Shown: positions 25,560 through 35,275, counted from the stretch's first letter. The stretch: 64,000 nt of DNA from Tateyamaria omphalii (GCF_019802125.1 NZ_JAHVHT010000002.1:620001-684000); one strand, 5' to 3'. Notes: generated by a model not told the origin, from the letters alone. Made by a program: numbers and translations.

Positions 25560-26234
25560 TCAAGCCGAGGCGGAGGTCTGGGTTACTTCCCGAGCATATG
25601 CAGCGAAGGCTTGGATTTCGTCTTCTGTCGGCTCGGTTCCGGTGAAGGCGACAAGATAGCCGGGCACCATGGCCAGCCGTTCCTCCAGCGTTTCACCCAG
25701 GTTCGCGTCGTCATAGCCCAGCTGCATGTAGTAGATGACACGGGCGCGGGCCGTCGCCTCCATCTGCGGATAGCCGAAGCGCAAGAACATCTGTGTCAGA
25801 GCAGCGAGCCGCGCGTCGTCCCCGGCTTTCAGCACCGCATTCACGCGCGGCGCGCGGCGCGCCCAGTCGCGGATCGCGAAATCAAGGCGGTTGTCGAAAA
25901 GCGCCGTGTTGATGTTGCAGCGAAAGATGTTGCAACACGCCTCGGTGATGGTCCGCGCGGGTGCGTTTGCCTGGACCACCATGGCGGCCGTGTTGGTCTG
26001 CTCCCAATGGTCGAGCAGGGCGTTCAACAGGTCGGTGCGATCCTTGAAATACCAATAGAAGCTGGAGCGTGAGACCTTCATCCCGCTTGCCAGTTCGGCA
26101 ACTTTCACCGCCTCCACGCCGCCGGATTTCAAGACGGACAGCGCCGCATTCAGCCAGTCCTGCCGGGTGACTTTGACATTGCCGACCAGCGGGTCCTTGG
26201 CCGGATCATCGCGGTGCAAAACAGGGATGGTCAT
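25560..26234 (-). CDS. TetR-family transcriptional regulator
   Basis: A 224-aa protein with HTH at about residues 25-72 (LKSGGVEAVKVAELASGMKV, then SRSSFYWYFKDR), followed by a ligand-binding helical domain. It sits inside the catabolic operon between the mttB-family gene (its start shares a base with that stop) and pobA, so it is co-transcribed with what it probably controls. The palindrome at 30215-30230 is a candidate binding site. The inducer is unknown. Confidence 0.85.
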   Translation of the reverse strand: MTIPVLHRDDPAKDPLVGNVKVTRQDWLNAALSVLKSGGVEAVKVAELASGMKVSRSSFYWYFKDRTDLLNALLDHWEQTNTAAMVVQANAPARTITEACCNIFRCNINTALFDNRLDFAIRDWARRAPRVNAVLKAGDDARLAALTQMFLRFGYPQMEATARARVIYYMQLGYDDANLGETLEERLAMVPGYLVAFTGTEPTEDEIQAFAAYAREVTQTSASA

Positions 26235-27763
26235 CAGCTTACCGGGGCGCAGCCGCCAGCCGCTGTGCGGTCGGCAATGAATTTGTGCAATGCGTCCAAG
26301 CGGTCACCGTTCGTAGACGGTGGGGTGAAATCGCGCAGGATTCCTTTCCATATGTCCGTCGCGCGTGTCGTGGCATCCGTGCTGCCGCGCTCGGTCCACG
26401 TGCCGAAATTTGCAAAATCAGCGACCACGGGTTCGTAAAACTCGGTCGCATAACGCTCCATCGTGTGGGCCGCGCCAAAGAAGTGGCCGCCCGGCTGTAC
26501 CTCTTCGAGCGCGCCAAGCGCGATGTCATCGGCATTTGCGGCGGTTGCGGTACACAACTCTGCAACCATCTGCAGCACCTCCACGTCAGTCACTAGCTTT
26601 TCATAGGACACGGTCAGCCCGCCTTCCAACCAGCCCGCCGCGTGCAGAGTGACGGTCGCGCCTGCCAGCAGACAACCCCATGTCCCGAATTGTGTCTCGT
26701 TGGCGGCTTGCACATCCCCAAGATTGGCAGCGGAGCCAGAGGCGCAGCGCCACGGCAGACCGATATGGCGCGCCAGTTGACCCGCTGCCAGCGACGCTTT
26801 GAAATGCTCCGGGGTGCCAAAGACAGGCGCCCCGGATTTCATGTCCACATTCGATGTGAAGGTGCCATAGCACACCGGTGCCCCAGGACGGACCAGTTGG
26901 CCCAGCGTTATGGCGGCCAGTGCCTCGGCATGGCTGAGTGTCATGGCACCAGCGACAGTGATTGGTGCCATGGCCCCCATCAACGTAAAGGGCGTTATGA
27001 TCGCCATCTGGCCGTGCCGGGCGAAGTCCATGACGCCAAGCGCCATCGGGATGTCCAACTGGCGCGGAGAATTCGTGTTGATGATCGTGTAGCAGTGCGA
27101 CTGCGCAGTAAACTCGGAGTCCGACAGTCCCCGAAAACCGCTCAGCATCTCGAAGGATTCCTCGACCTGCCCGGTGCCGCGGGAATAGACGAACGGCAGC
27201 TTGTCCGTGAGTTCCATCTGCCCCTTGGTCATCGCGTAGTGGCGCAAGTGGATGGGCACGTCCTGCGGCTCGACCAGCGGCGGGATCATGTGCAGCACAT
27301 CGAAATGCTGCGTCAGCGTGATCAGTTCGCGAAAGTCCTGTTCAGTGCCGGGTCTGCGCCCGCGCTCCAAGTCTGTGGCATGAGGGCAACCAGCGCCCGG
27401 CTGGAAGATCATCGACCCCAGTTCCATCACCAGATTTCGGTCGGGATTGCCCGCGATCAAGAGAAAGGATTTGGGCGCCGTGTCGAGCGCCGCCTCGACC
27501 ATCTCGCGCCCGATGTGCACCATCTCTGTGCTGTCATCTACACGCGCGCCACCGGTTTTGAACGCAGTGCGCGCTTCGGGCAGCAGCACTTTGATCCCCA
27601 ACCGTTCAAGCACATCGAGCGCCGCCTCGTGAATGGCCGCGATCCGGTCGTCGGTAAACACCGCCATCGGTGGAAATGGATTGCGCAGGTTGCGGTAGTT
27701 CGTGATGCGCGCCTCGTGTGGCGGCGCACCACGCGCGCGTCGACGGCGGGGTTGCTCGGTCAT
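26234..27763 (-). CDS. MttB-family (trimethylamine methyltransferase-like) methyltransferase
   Basis: A 509-aa protein of the MttB superfamily, starting at 27763 with an ATGA overlap with the upstream gene. No in-frame amber codon is present, so it is a non-pyrrolysine member. Characterised relatives such as MtgB demethylate glycine betaine and other quaternary amines, passing the methyl to a corrinoid protein. No corrinoid protein or partner methyltransferase is encoded nearby. Hallmark phrases include GSMIFQPGAGCPHATDLERG and the glycine-rich MGAMAPITVAGAMTLSHAEA. The exact substrate cannot be read from sequence. Confidence 0.85.
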   Translation of the reverse strand: MTEQPRRRRARGAPPHEARITNYRNLRNPFPPMAVFTDDRIAAIHEAALDVLERLGIKVLLPEARTAFKTGGARVDDSTEMVHIGREMVEAALDTAPKSFLLIAGNPDRNLVMELGSMIFQPGAGCPHATDLERGRRPGTEQDFRELITLTQHFDVLHMIPPLVEPQDVPIHLRHYAMTKGQMELTDKLPFVYSRGTGQVEESFEMLSGFRGLSDSEFTAQSHCYTIINTNSPRQLDIPMALGVMDFARHGQMAIITPFTLMGAMAPITVAGAMTLSHAEALAAITLGQLVRPGAPVCYGTFTSNVDMKSGAPVFGTPEHFKASLAAGQLARHIGLPWRCASGSAANLGDVQAANETQFGTWGCLLAGATVTLHAAGWLEGGLTVSYEKLVTDVEVLQMVAELCTATAANADDIALGALEEVQPGGHFFGAAHTMERYATEFYEPVVADFANFGTWTERGSTDATTRATDIWKGILRDFTPPSTNGDRLDALHKFIADRTAAGGCAPVS

Positions 27764-30165
27764 CCCCGCATCGCCTTGCCTTCGGGATCGTAGGGCGACG
27801 GCGGGATGACCCGCGCGGCCCGCTCTACACCCACAACGTGGACTTTCAATTCCGTGCCCGGGGCGGTGTAGTCGCTGTCCACCAGCGCCATGGCGAGTGA
27901 CTTTTGCAGGGTGTGCCCATAGCCGCCCGACGTGACGAAACCCACGCGGCCATCGCCGTTCCAGACCGGTTCGTAGCCGCTGGCATCGGCATCTTTGGCA
28001 TCGATCTCCAAAGTCACGAGCTTCTGCGCAGGTCCATTGCCATCGCGTTCGGCCACCGCGGCAGTCTTGCCGACGAACTCTTTGTCCCAATCGATCCAGC
28101 GGTCCATGCCGGTCATGCCGGGCGTGTAGCCTTGGGTGAATTCAGCCGACCAGATGCCAAACGATTTTTCCAATCGCAGCGACAGCATCGCGTTAAAGCC
28201 GTATTCCTTCAGCCCGAAGTCTTCACCGGCTTCCAGCAACATCCGCCGCAGCTTCACGTGATCGCCGTAGCGGCAGTTGATCTCGTACCCAAGCTCGCCC
28301 GCAACGGACATCCGCGCGACCTTGGCCCGGATCATGCCCACATCGAATTCGCCACAACCCATGAACTTGAGTGCGCCGATGTCCTGATGGCACAGCTTTT
28401 CGATGACCTTGCGGGAATTCGGGCCGGTCAGGGCGAAACCGCACATTTCCTCGCCCAAATCGCGTATTTTCACGCCGTCGATCATATGATCGTCGAACCA
28501 GCGCATGTGCCAGGCCCGCAGGTAGTAGGATCCCATGATCCACCATGTCCCGTCCCCCCAGTTCAGGATCGTCAGGTCACCCTTGAGCCGCCCATCTTCC
28601 CCCAGCATCGGCGCTAGCTTAGCCCGGCCGGGGGCGGGCAGCTTGGAGGCCATGACGTTGTTCAGCCAGACCTCGGCATTTGGTCCTGACACCTCGAACC
28701 TGGAGAAGCCGGTGATGTCCACCATCCCGACGTTTTGACGCACGTTTCGGCACTCGGCACCGACGATATCATGTGCGTTCGAACGCTTGAGCGTGAGGTT
28801 CTCCTCGAAGTCTTCGGACGGCGCAAAGTATAGCGGTGTCTCCAAGTCCCAGCTTGAGCCCCAGCGACACCCTGCCGCCGTCATGGCATCGTGCGCCGGT
28901 GCCATTTTGAGCGGACGGCCTGCGGGAAGCTGTTCGTTGGGATACGACATCACGAAGCGGCGGGAGTAGAACTGCCCGGTCGTTTCCTTGATGTACTGCT
29001 TGTTCTCGGCAAACTTGCCGTAGCGGGCGACGTCCATGCAGTAGACATCGGCCTCCGGCTCGCCCTCAATCATCCACTCGGCCAGCGATTTGCCGACGCC
29101 GCCGCCCTGCAAGAAGCCAGCCATGACGGCGCAGGCAGACCAGTAGCCTCGCTTGCCCGGCACTGGCCCCACCAGCGGGTTGCCATCGGGTGAGAAGGTG
29201 AAAGCGCCGTTCACCCAGGTCTTGATCCCCACATTCTCCGCCGACGGATAGCGGGCAAATCCCAGCATCAGCTCATTCTCGATCCGGTCGAGGTCTTCCT
29301 GAAACAGCTCCATTCCATAGTTCCACGGCGCGCCGTCCATGGCCCAATGCTGATGCTCGATCTCATAGATGCCGATCAGGATGCCCTTCTGGTCCTGTCG
29401 CATGTACGTGAACCCTTCGAGATCCACGGTCATCGGCATTTCGAAGTCATGCGCGGCCACTTCGGGGATCTGGTCTGTGATCAGGTAGTGGTGTTTCAGC
29501 GGAGACACCGGCAGTTCAACGCCCGCCATGCGCCCCACCTGCTTGGCCCACAAACCCGCAGCGTTGACGACATGCTCGCACCGGATGTCGCCCTTGTCCG
29601 TCTTTACGATCCAGCCATCGTGGGCCTGCTCCAAGGCTTCGACCCTGGTGTGTTCAAAGACGGACGCGCCGCGCTTCTTGGCGGCGGTGGCGTAGGCGTG
29701 GACCGTGCCGGTGGTGTCCACGTACCCCTCGCGGTCAGCCCACATCGCGCCCAGAACGCCGTCCTTAGACATAATTGGGCACCGCTCCTGCGCTTGCTGC
29801 GGGGTGAGCAATTCGCAATCCTCGATGCCTATGGACTGGAAGACGCGGTAGGCTGACTGCAGCCATTCCCAACGCTCCGGCGTGCCCGCGAGCGTCAAGC
29901 CACCTGTCATGTGCAGGCCGATGTTCTGTCCGCTCTCCTCTTCGATCTCGCTGAGCAGGTCGATTGTGTAGGCTTGCAGCGCCGCCATGTTCGGATCGGC
30001 GTTGAGTGCGTGAATGCCTCCGGCCGCGTGCCAGCTTGAGCCTGCGGTCAGCACTGAGCGTTCGATCAGGGCGACGTCGGTCCATCCCATCTTGGCCAGG
30101 TGGTAGAGCACCGAGGCACCGACCACGCCACCTCCGATCACTACGACGCGATATTGTGAGTTCAT
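27760..30165 (-). CDS. FAD-dependent DMGDH/sarcosine dehydrogenase-like protein with GcvT domain
   Basis: An 801-aa two-domain enzyme. The N-terminal DAO domain (about 1-390) has the dinucleotide motif VVIGGGVVGASVLYHLAKMG and the GSSWHAAGG stretch where the family often attaches FAD to His. The C-terminal half is a FAO_M/GcvT aminomethyltransferase-like domain (about 420-800) that hands the one-carbon unit to tetrahydrofolate. Family members oxidatively demethylate dimethylglycine, sarcosine or related N-methyl amines. First gene of the operon 30165-24346. It could act after the MttB-family protein in stepwise demethylation. Confidence 0.9.
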   Translation of the reverse strand: MNSQYRVVVIGGGVVGASVLYHLAKMGWTDVALIERSVLTAGSSWHAAGGIHALNADPNMAALQAYTIDLLSEIEEESGQNIGLHMTGGLTLAGTPERWEWLQSAYRVFQSIGIEDCELLTPQQAQERCPIMSKDGVLGAMWADREGYVDTTGTVHAYATAAKKRGASVFEHTRVEALEQAHDGWIVKTDKGDIRCEHVVNAAGLWAKQVGRMAGVELPVSPLKHHYLITDQIPEVAAHDFEMPMTVDLEGFTYMRQDQKGILIGIYEIEHQHWAMDGAPWNYGMELFQEDLDRIENELMLGFARYPSAENVGIKTWVNGAFTFSPDGNPLVGPVPGKRGYWSACAVMAGFLQGGGVGKSLAEWMIEGEPEADVYCMDVARYGKFAENKQYIKETTGQFYSRRFVMSYPNEQLPAGRPLKMAPAHDAMTAAGCRWGSSWDLETPLYFAPSEDFEENLTLKRSNAHDIVGAECRNVRQNVGMVDITGFSRFEVSGPNAEVWLNNVMASKLPAPGRAKLAPMLGEDGRLKGDLTILNWGDGTWWIMGSYYLRAWHMRWFDDHMIDGVKIRDLGEEMCGFALTGPNSRKVIEKLCHQDIGALKFMGCGEFDVGMIRAKVARMSVAGELGYEINCRYGDHVKLRRMLLEAGEDFGLKEYGFNAMLSLRLEKSFGIWSAEFTQGYTPGMTGMDRWIDWDKEFVGKTAAVAERDGNGPAQKLVTLEIDAKDADASGYEPVWNGDGRVGFVTSGGYGHTLQKSLAMALVDSDYTAPGTELKVHVVGVERAARVIPPSPYDPEGKAMRG

Positions 30166-30713
30166 GTCAGTCCTCTTGCTTTGGCGTGCGCTACGTCCTC
30201 AGGTTGAGATGTACTGGACAGCAGTGTCCAATACTTTCGCGACACGGGGATGCATGTATGCGACGCCATTGGCGCGGCTCTGCAAGCTGAGGCGTTGTAT
30301 TGGCGAACAAGTACGCCGCTCTGCCTATTGGAAATTGCGCACGGCATTTCTCGGGGTTTCAATTCGAAGTGGAATTCAATCTCAAATAGAATTGGAGGAT
30401 TCGGCGAGATTGTTCGGTGCGCCGAAAAATTTGGTATTCCGAGCTTGTGGAGAGGAGGTGGCCAGCTGGTTGCCATCTGCATTACGGACAATGATTGAAA
30501 ACACCTATGAGTGGAATCTTTCATACTGACCTCCTTACTTCGTTGCCTTCGTAAAGTGTCGCAGCGATCAATTCAGGTAACCCACAGACATAAGTGATTT
30601 TTTTCTTTTCTTGTCTCGGTCGCCACCGTATCGTCCAGACGAGATGCACAGCATTTTGCATCAACTGTTTGAGCAAGAACAATTCGTTGAATTTGTTGAA
30701 TAGGAGTAATTGT
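30166..30713. promoter_or_regulatory. Divergent intergenic region; palindromic operator at 30215-30230
   Basis: About 550 bp between the DMGDH-like gene and the RTX gene with no supportable gene. TGGACAGCAGTGTCCA (30215-30230) is a perfect inverted repeat with 6-bp arms, 50 bp upstream of the leftward operon, and is the best candidate operator for its TetR regulator. The part near the RTX gene is AT-rich. AGGAG at 30702-30706 is the RTX ribosome-binding site. Confidence 0.5.
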
Positions 30714-32741
30714 ATGCCAATTAATTTTAGCCCGTCTTTTCTGGTATCAGATGGTTTGATCCAGGGCTCGGACGCTCAGGACGGGATCGTTTCACAGGAG
30801 CTTTCCGACGGACGTATCTTCTTTGCATATACTGACAGCGGGCTGGGTGGCATTTCTTTCACGGTCCTGTCGTCCGATGGCACCGTTCTGATTCAGCCGA
30901 CCGCAATCTCTGATGATGTGTTGGAAGCGGGCCGGACAGTGCTGGGCGCCGTTTCGAACGATGACGGCAGTATTACAATTCACTTCGGATCGGATCCGGA
31001 TGGCCTCTTCCCGTTGGCCGGCACCAACTACGTGCGCACTTTTGACGCCTCCGGTGCCCCGACAGGTGGGTCCACCGTTGTCCCCGGACTGACCAATGTC
31101 TACACGGCGCGCAACGCTGTGCCGGAGGATTTAGGCAACGGGAACCTTGGTGTCATGACGGATGCCGGGTTTACTGTTTTCGGTCCGGATGGCGCAATTG
31201 TCGGCGGCGCGACCGGTGCTCCCGGTTTCAATTCGACCGACAATGGCTACGCCATCGATCTGCCGGGTGATGACACGGTGTGGGTGGCAACCGTCAGTGC
31301 GTCGTTTTCATTCGGGTCTCTTTCCTGGGTGGGCACCTTGCAGCTGCAGCAGTTCGACCTGAATGGCAACGCGCTGACGGGCCCCATTCAGGTGGGCGAT
31401 ACCAACGAAGTGCTTGCCATCAATATTGGTGAGCAGGGGCTGGGCGATATCGCGGTGTTGGCAAACGGGCAGATTGCTGTCGCGTTCCCGATTGCCGGCA
31501 CGCCGGAAGACAGTGATGCGACTGGTATCTCAATCTTTATCGTGAACCAGGACGGCACCATCGCGGCGGGCCCCCTCAGCGGCAACGATGCAACGGAAGG
31601 TCGACAATTCGCCCCGCGCGTCTTTGCGCTCGATTCCGGTGGTTTCGTTGTTGTCTACAACACGGACGATGTCACAGATAACAACGTGTCCCCGCTGCTC
31701 AGGGCGCAGGTCTTTGACGCCGAGGGCAATCGGATCGGCAGTTCCGAGTTTCCGGTGCCGGATTTTGATGGTCCGTTCAGCGGCATAAACAGCGTTATCT
31801 CGTCTGACGGTACGGGCCTGATTCTGGATGAGGGTGGCAATGCTTCGATTGTGACGATCAGCGATTTGCAAGTGCCCCCCGAGACCGTCGTGGGCGATGG
31901 CGCATCCGAGAATATACAGACAGGCGGGGGGAACGATACCATCTCCGGCAAGGGGGGTAACGACACAATCGCGGCTGGCGCAGGCGACGACAGCGTTGTT
32001 GGAGGTATCGGTTTTGATTTCATTCAGGGCAACGGTGGAAACGACACTCTGATCGGCAATGATGGCTTCGACAGCATCCTCGGTGGTGATGGCTCTGACT
32101 CCATCACGGGCAACAACGGTTTCGATACATTGGACGGAGGCACTGGCAACGACACCCTTGCCGGAGGTTTGGGCATTGATCTGCTGCTTGGCGGTGCGGG
32201 CAATGACATGCTGTCCGGCGATGCCGGAACCGACAGTCTGGAAGGCGGTGACGGCGACGACATGGTCTTCGGCAATGCGGGCACCGATTTGCTGAAAGGC
32301 GACGCAGGCAACGACGTCCTGTCCGGAGGGGTCAACAACGATACCCTCGATGGCGGAACGGGAAATGACACGCTCGATGGCGGCAACGGAGCGGACGAGC
32401 TGAACGGCGGCGATGGGAACGATCTGTTGCGCGGGAATGCAGGTGCCGACACATTGGACGGCGGGTCAGGGGATGACATCCTGTTCGGTGGCATCGGCGC
32501 GGATGTGTTCATCTACGGGGAGGGTGCTGATGTCATCACGGGCTTCGGCAACAACGTCGACGAAATCCAGTTGGACGCCGATCTGCTCGGGCTCGCCGGA
32601 TTGTCGGTGCAGCAGGTGATCGACCAGTTCGCAAGCAACGTAAACGGTCAGGTCATCTTTGACTTCGGCGATGGAAATACGTTGACGGTGGGTGGCGTTG
32701 GCGTCCCGAACCAGCTTTTGGATGACATCGAGATTTTCTGA
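30714..32741 (+). CDS. RTX calcium-binding secreted protein
   Basis: A 675-aa protein, start at 30714 with AGGAG upstream. Residues 1-390 form a repetitive beta-rich region with Asp/Gly and SDGT, DGTI-type turns, possibly a beta-propeller. Residues 400-600 contain about 20 RTX nonapeptides of the GGxGxDxLx type that bind calcium in a beta-roll. There is no N-terminal signal peptide; the C-terminus (ADVFIYGEGADVITGFG, ending DDIEIF) is typical of type I secretion substrates. No secretion genes are adjacent. Surface, adhesin or enzyme function is not evident. Confidence 0.88.
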   Translation: MPINFSPSFLVSDGLIQGSDAQDGIVSQELSDGRIFFAYTDSGLGGISFTVLSSDGTVLIQPTAISDDVLEAGRTVLGAVSNDDGSITIHFGSDPDGLFPLAGTNYVRTFDASGAPTGGSTVVPGLTNVYTARNAVPEDLGNGNLGVMTDAGFTVFGPDGAIVGGATGAPGFNSTDNGYAIDLPGDDTVWVATVSASFSFGSLSWVGTLQLQQFDLNGNALTGPIQVGDTNEVLAINIGEQGLGDIAVLANGQIAVAFPIAGTPEDSDATGISIFIVNQDGTIAAGPLSGNDATEGRQFAPRVFALDSGGFVVVYNTDDVTDNNVSPLLRAQVFDAEGNRIGSSEFPVPDFDGPFSGINSVISSDGTGLILDEGGNASIVTISDLQVPPETVVGDGASENIQTGGGNDTISGKGGNDTIAAGAGDDSVVGGIGFDFIQGNGGNDTLIGNDGFDSILGGDGSDSITGNNGFDTLDGGTGNDTLAGGLGIDLLLGGAGNDMLSGDAGTDSLEGGDGDDMVFGNAGTDLLKGDAGNDVLSGGVNNDTLDGGTGNDTLDGGNGADELNGGDGNDLLRGNAGADTLDGGSGDDILFGGIGADVFIYGEGADVITGFGNNVDEIQLDADLLGLAGLSVQQVIDQFASNVNGQVIFDFGDGNTLTVGGVGVPNQLLDDIEIF

Positions 32742-32763
32742 TTGCTCCAGATACACAGTGAAG

Positions 32764-32792
32764 CGCGCCCCTTTCCTGGAGGGGCGCGTTTT
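32764..32792 (+). terminator. Intrinsic terminator after RTX gene
   Basis: Nine-bp perfect stem CGCGCCCCT/AGGGGCGCG with a 7-nt loop followed by TTTT, 22 bp after the RTX stop. Confidence 0.85.
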
Positions 32793-33003
32793 GTCATGCG
32801 ACAACAGTGGGTGCGCGTTTGGTCAGCCAGCCAGGCTGCAGCCGCGAGCGGCAAACGCGGACAAGAATCCGCGAATAGTATTGCTGACCTTGGACAAAGG
32901 TCGGCTGCGGAATGAGGCAGATTTGACCGTGCATGGCCTTGCCGGTTTGCCAAGCAACCTCGAACAGTTGACTTGCCTGATGCTCTCGTGACATGAGCTT
33001 TCG

Positions 33004-34434
33004 ATGTCGAAAATTGAGCAGACTTTATCTGGCCTTAAAGGCGACCGGACCCACGTAATCGTGGGTGATGGAATCACGGCGTTGGCCTTTCTCGAAGCGT
33101 CCATCTCACGCGATATCGATCATGTCGTCGTGATCGGTGCACGGGCGTCGCAGCTGGGTCGCGGAGCAGCCTATGCCAAGGGCGAACCCGACATGCCGTG
33201 GCGATACGCGTATCTGCTCAATTCACCGGCGGACGACATTGATCCGAAGTTTGCAAAATGGTTGGCCGATCGTTGGGATAGCGTGTCGCAACGGATGCAG
33301 GGCCGCTCTCCCGACTGGCTGGGTGCGGCGGCATCGTTGGTGGCGAATGGCGATGTGTATGGTGTGAACGCGCCGCGTGAATTCTACGGCGATTTCATGG
33401 AGGAACAGGCGCAGACCCTGATTGCGGGCTTCGAAACACGGGGTGTGACCGTCACGCTGTTGGACGACATTGCGACGTCGCTGAACCTTGGTGAGAATAC
33501 ATCGATCGGGACCAAGGGCGGGAGAACTCTGTGTGCCAAGACAGTCGACGTTGCGCCCGGCGGTCCGTCCACGATGCGCATCCAGGGGGATGATGGTGCC
33601 TTCAGCGCGCCATCTGTCTTTGGCTTTGAAACTCGCATTGCCGAGCATATCAAGTCCGGTGCCGAGATTTTCTGCATCGGCGGCAACGCAGCGATGCTTG
33701 ATGTTCTGCGCCTTTGCCAAAGTCTGATCCCGGAACGAGACCTGCGTTTTGTCGCCTGCGCGCCAGATGGCGAGATTCCCACACCGCTTGTCCCGCGACT
33801 GCCGCGCAAACTGACCAGACCGCATTTCAGCACGGATCACGAGACGGCAGACAGCTTCTTGGCCGAGGTTCGGCGCGAAATCGACAAGGCGCTGAGCGAT
33901 GGGGATGAAATGCGTGAGATTCGCGCCGGGTTTCGGGCACATTTCCTGGAAAATCCCTTGTCGACCTATCTGCCCAACATCGAAGAGGCGCGGAAGGTGC
34001 CCGGCGCGCTCCGGTTCTGGTTGCGCGGGGGAACGCGGGACACGATCCACGACATGCACCGTTTCGTGGACGAGGGTAAAGCGCGGGTTGTCACCGGGCT
34101 GGTCCAGAAGGTTGTTCACCAGGACGACGGGGCTGAGGTTGTGGTGACAGAGGCCGATGGCCAACAACAGCGGATCAAAACCGGCTTTGTCGTCAATTGC
34201 GCCGGGGCCGGTCCCGGCTCCCAGTTCGACCCTTTGACCGAGGATATGCTGGCCCAAGGGTTGTTGTCGCGCAGCCACGTGGGCGGCGGTTTGCAGGTCG
34301 GTGCCGGCTGTCACACCACGGCTCAAGCAGTGCGCTACCTGTCGCCTGCGGTCAGCGAAATCGGGGACGAAGTGGTGGCAATGCCGCTCTACGACGCGCA
34401 CATGCTGCGGTCCTACGTCGCGCGCTCGCACTGA
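33004..34434 (+). CDS. FAD/NAD(P)-binding protein (YdhS-like)
   Basis: A 476-aa oxidoreductase-like protein with an N-terminal dinucleotide fold (THVIVGDGITALAFLEASIS at about 16-35; the usual GxGxxG is degenerate as GDGITA) and a second one near 223 (EIFCIGGNAAMLDVLR). It belongs to the NAD_binding_9/YdhS group, whose substrates are unknown. The C-terminal GGGLQVGAGCHTT region is typical. No tight operon partner; the next genes are convergent. Confidence 0.75.
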   Translation: MSKIEQTLSGLKGDRTHVIVGDGITALAFLEASISRDIDHVVVIGARASQLGRGAAYAKGEPDMPWRYAYLLNSPADDIDPKFAKWLADRWDSVSQRMQGRSPDWLGAAASLVANGDVYGVNAPREFYGDFMEEQAQTLIAGFETRGVTVTLLDDIATSLNLGENTSIGTKGGRTLCAKTVDVAPGGPSTMRIQGDDGAFSAPSVFGFETRIAEHIKSGAEIFCIGGNAAMLDVLRLCQSLIPERDLRFVACAPDGEIPTPLVPRLPRKLTRPHFSTDHETADSFLAEVRREIDKALSDGDEMREIRAGFRAHFLENPLSTYLPNIEEARKVPGALRFWLRGGTRDTIHDMHRFVDEGKARVVTGLVQKVVHQDDGAEVVVTEADGQQQRIKTGFVVNCAGAGPGSQFDPLTEDMLAQGLLSRSHVGGGLQVGAGCHTTAQAVRYLSPAVSEIGDEVVAMPLYDAHMLRSYVARSH

Positions 34435-34477
34435 CCCGTATCACTGACTCGGCTGCTCTTTGAAACGGCAGCGGAAT

Positions 34478-35275
34478 TCATTGTCCTGCGCGTTCCGTCC
34501 GACTTATGACGCTGAAGACCGCAAACATGACTGCAGCGACGCACACGATGGATGGCCCGGCCGGGGTATCGAATATGTAAGCCGCACGCAGGCCAGTGAC
34601 CGCCGATATGGCGCCAATCACTGCAGCGGTGACAGCCATCGCCTCGGGTGTGCGTGCAAAGCCTCGTGCTGCTGCGGCCGGGATGATCAACAGCGCGGCA
34701 ATCAAAAGAACACCCACAACCTTGATGGCAACTGCCACCGTGATGGCAAGCGCAAGGGTCAGGATCAGTTGTTCTCGCCTCGGGTCTATGCCGTGAGCAT
34801 AGGCCAGTTCCTCGTTCAGTGTCGCGGTGAGCAGGGCCGACCAGCGCCAGGCAATCAGTGCTACGACAAGTGCGGCGCCGCACCAGATGACCAGGAGGTC
34901 CAAACGGGATACCGCCAGAATGTCACCAAAAAGATACGCCATGAGATCGATGCGGATCCCGGACAGGAACGACACGGCTACCAATCCGAAGGCCAGAGCA
35001 GAATGTGCCAGAACCCCCAATAGGGTGTCCATCGCATACCCGCGCCCTGAAAGGAGCGTCACCGTCAGCGCCATCGCCAACGCGACGGCAATCGCGCCGA
35101 CAAAGATCGACACCTGCAGAGCAAGCGAAAGGGCCACGCCCAGAATGGCTGCGTGTGCGGTCGCGTCTCCGAAATAGGCCATGCGCCGCCACACCACGAA
35201 ACATCCAAGCGGTGCCGCTGCGCAGGCAACGCCGACGCCAGCCAGGGTCGCGCGCGTCATGAAATCGTCCAGCAT
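34478..35275 (-). CDS. znuB: Zinc ABC transporter permease ZnuB
   Basis: A 265-aa integral membrane protein of the ABC-3 family with about 7-8 hydrophobic segments and the family phrases CAAAPLGCFVVWRRMAYFGD and HAAILGVAL. Translocates Zn2+ delivered by ZnuA. The start shares one base with the znuC stop (TAATG at 35277-35273). Last gene of zur-znuC-znuB. Confidence 0.95.
   Translation of the reverse strand: MLDDFMTRATLAGVGVACAAAPLGCFVVWRRMAYFGDATAHAAILGVALSLALQVSIFVGAIAVALAMALTVTLLSGRGYAMDTLLGVLAHSALAFGLVAVSFLSGIRIDLMAYLFGDILAVSRLDLLVIWCGAALVVALIAWRWSALLTATLNEELAYAHGIDPRREQLILTLALAITVAVAIKVVGVLLIAALLIIPAAAARGFARTPEAMAVTAAVIGAISAVTGLRAAYIFDTPAGPSIVCVAAVMFAVFSVISRTERAGQ

Noticed and set aside
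26642-27793. 383-codon plus-strand frame opposite the MttB-family gene
   Set aside because: Antisense of a clearly recognised gene; no signal of protein character.
30162-30529. Frames on both strands in the region upstream of the DMGDH-like gene
   Set aside because: Translations lack protein character (Cys/Arg/Trp-rich, no RBS) and cover the palindromic operator.
31930-32500. Regularly repeated DNA resembling a tandem or CRISPR-like array
   Set aside because: The period is 27 bp and in frame with the RTX nonapeptides; copies diverge at third positions and there are no spacers.
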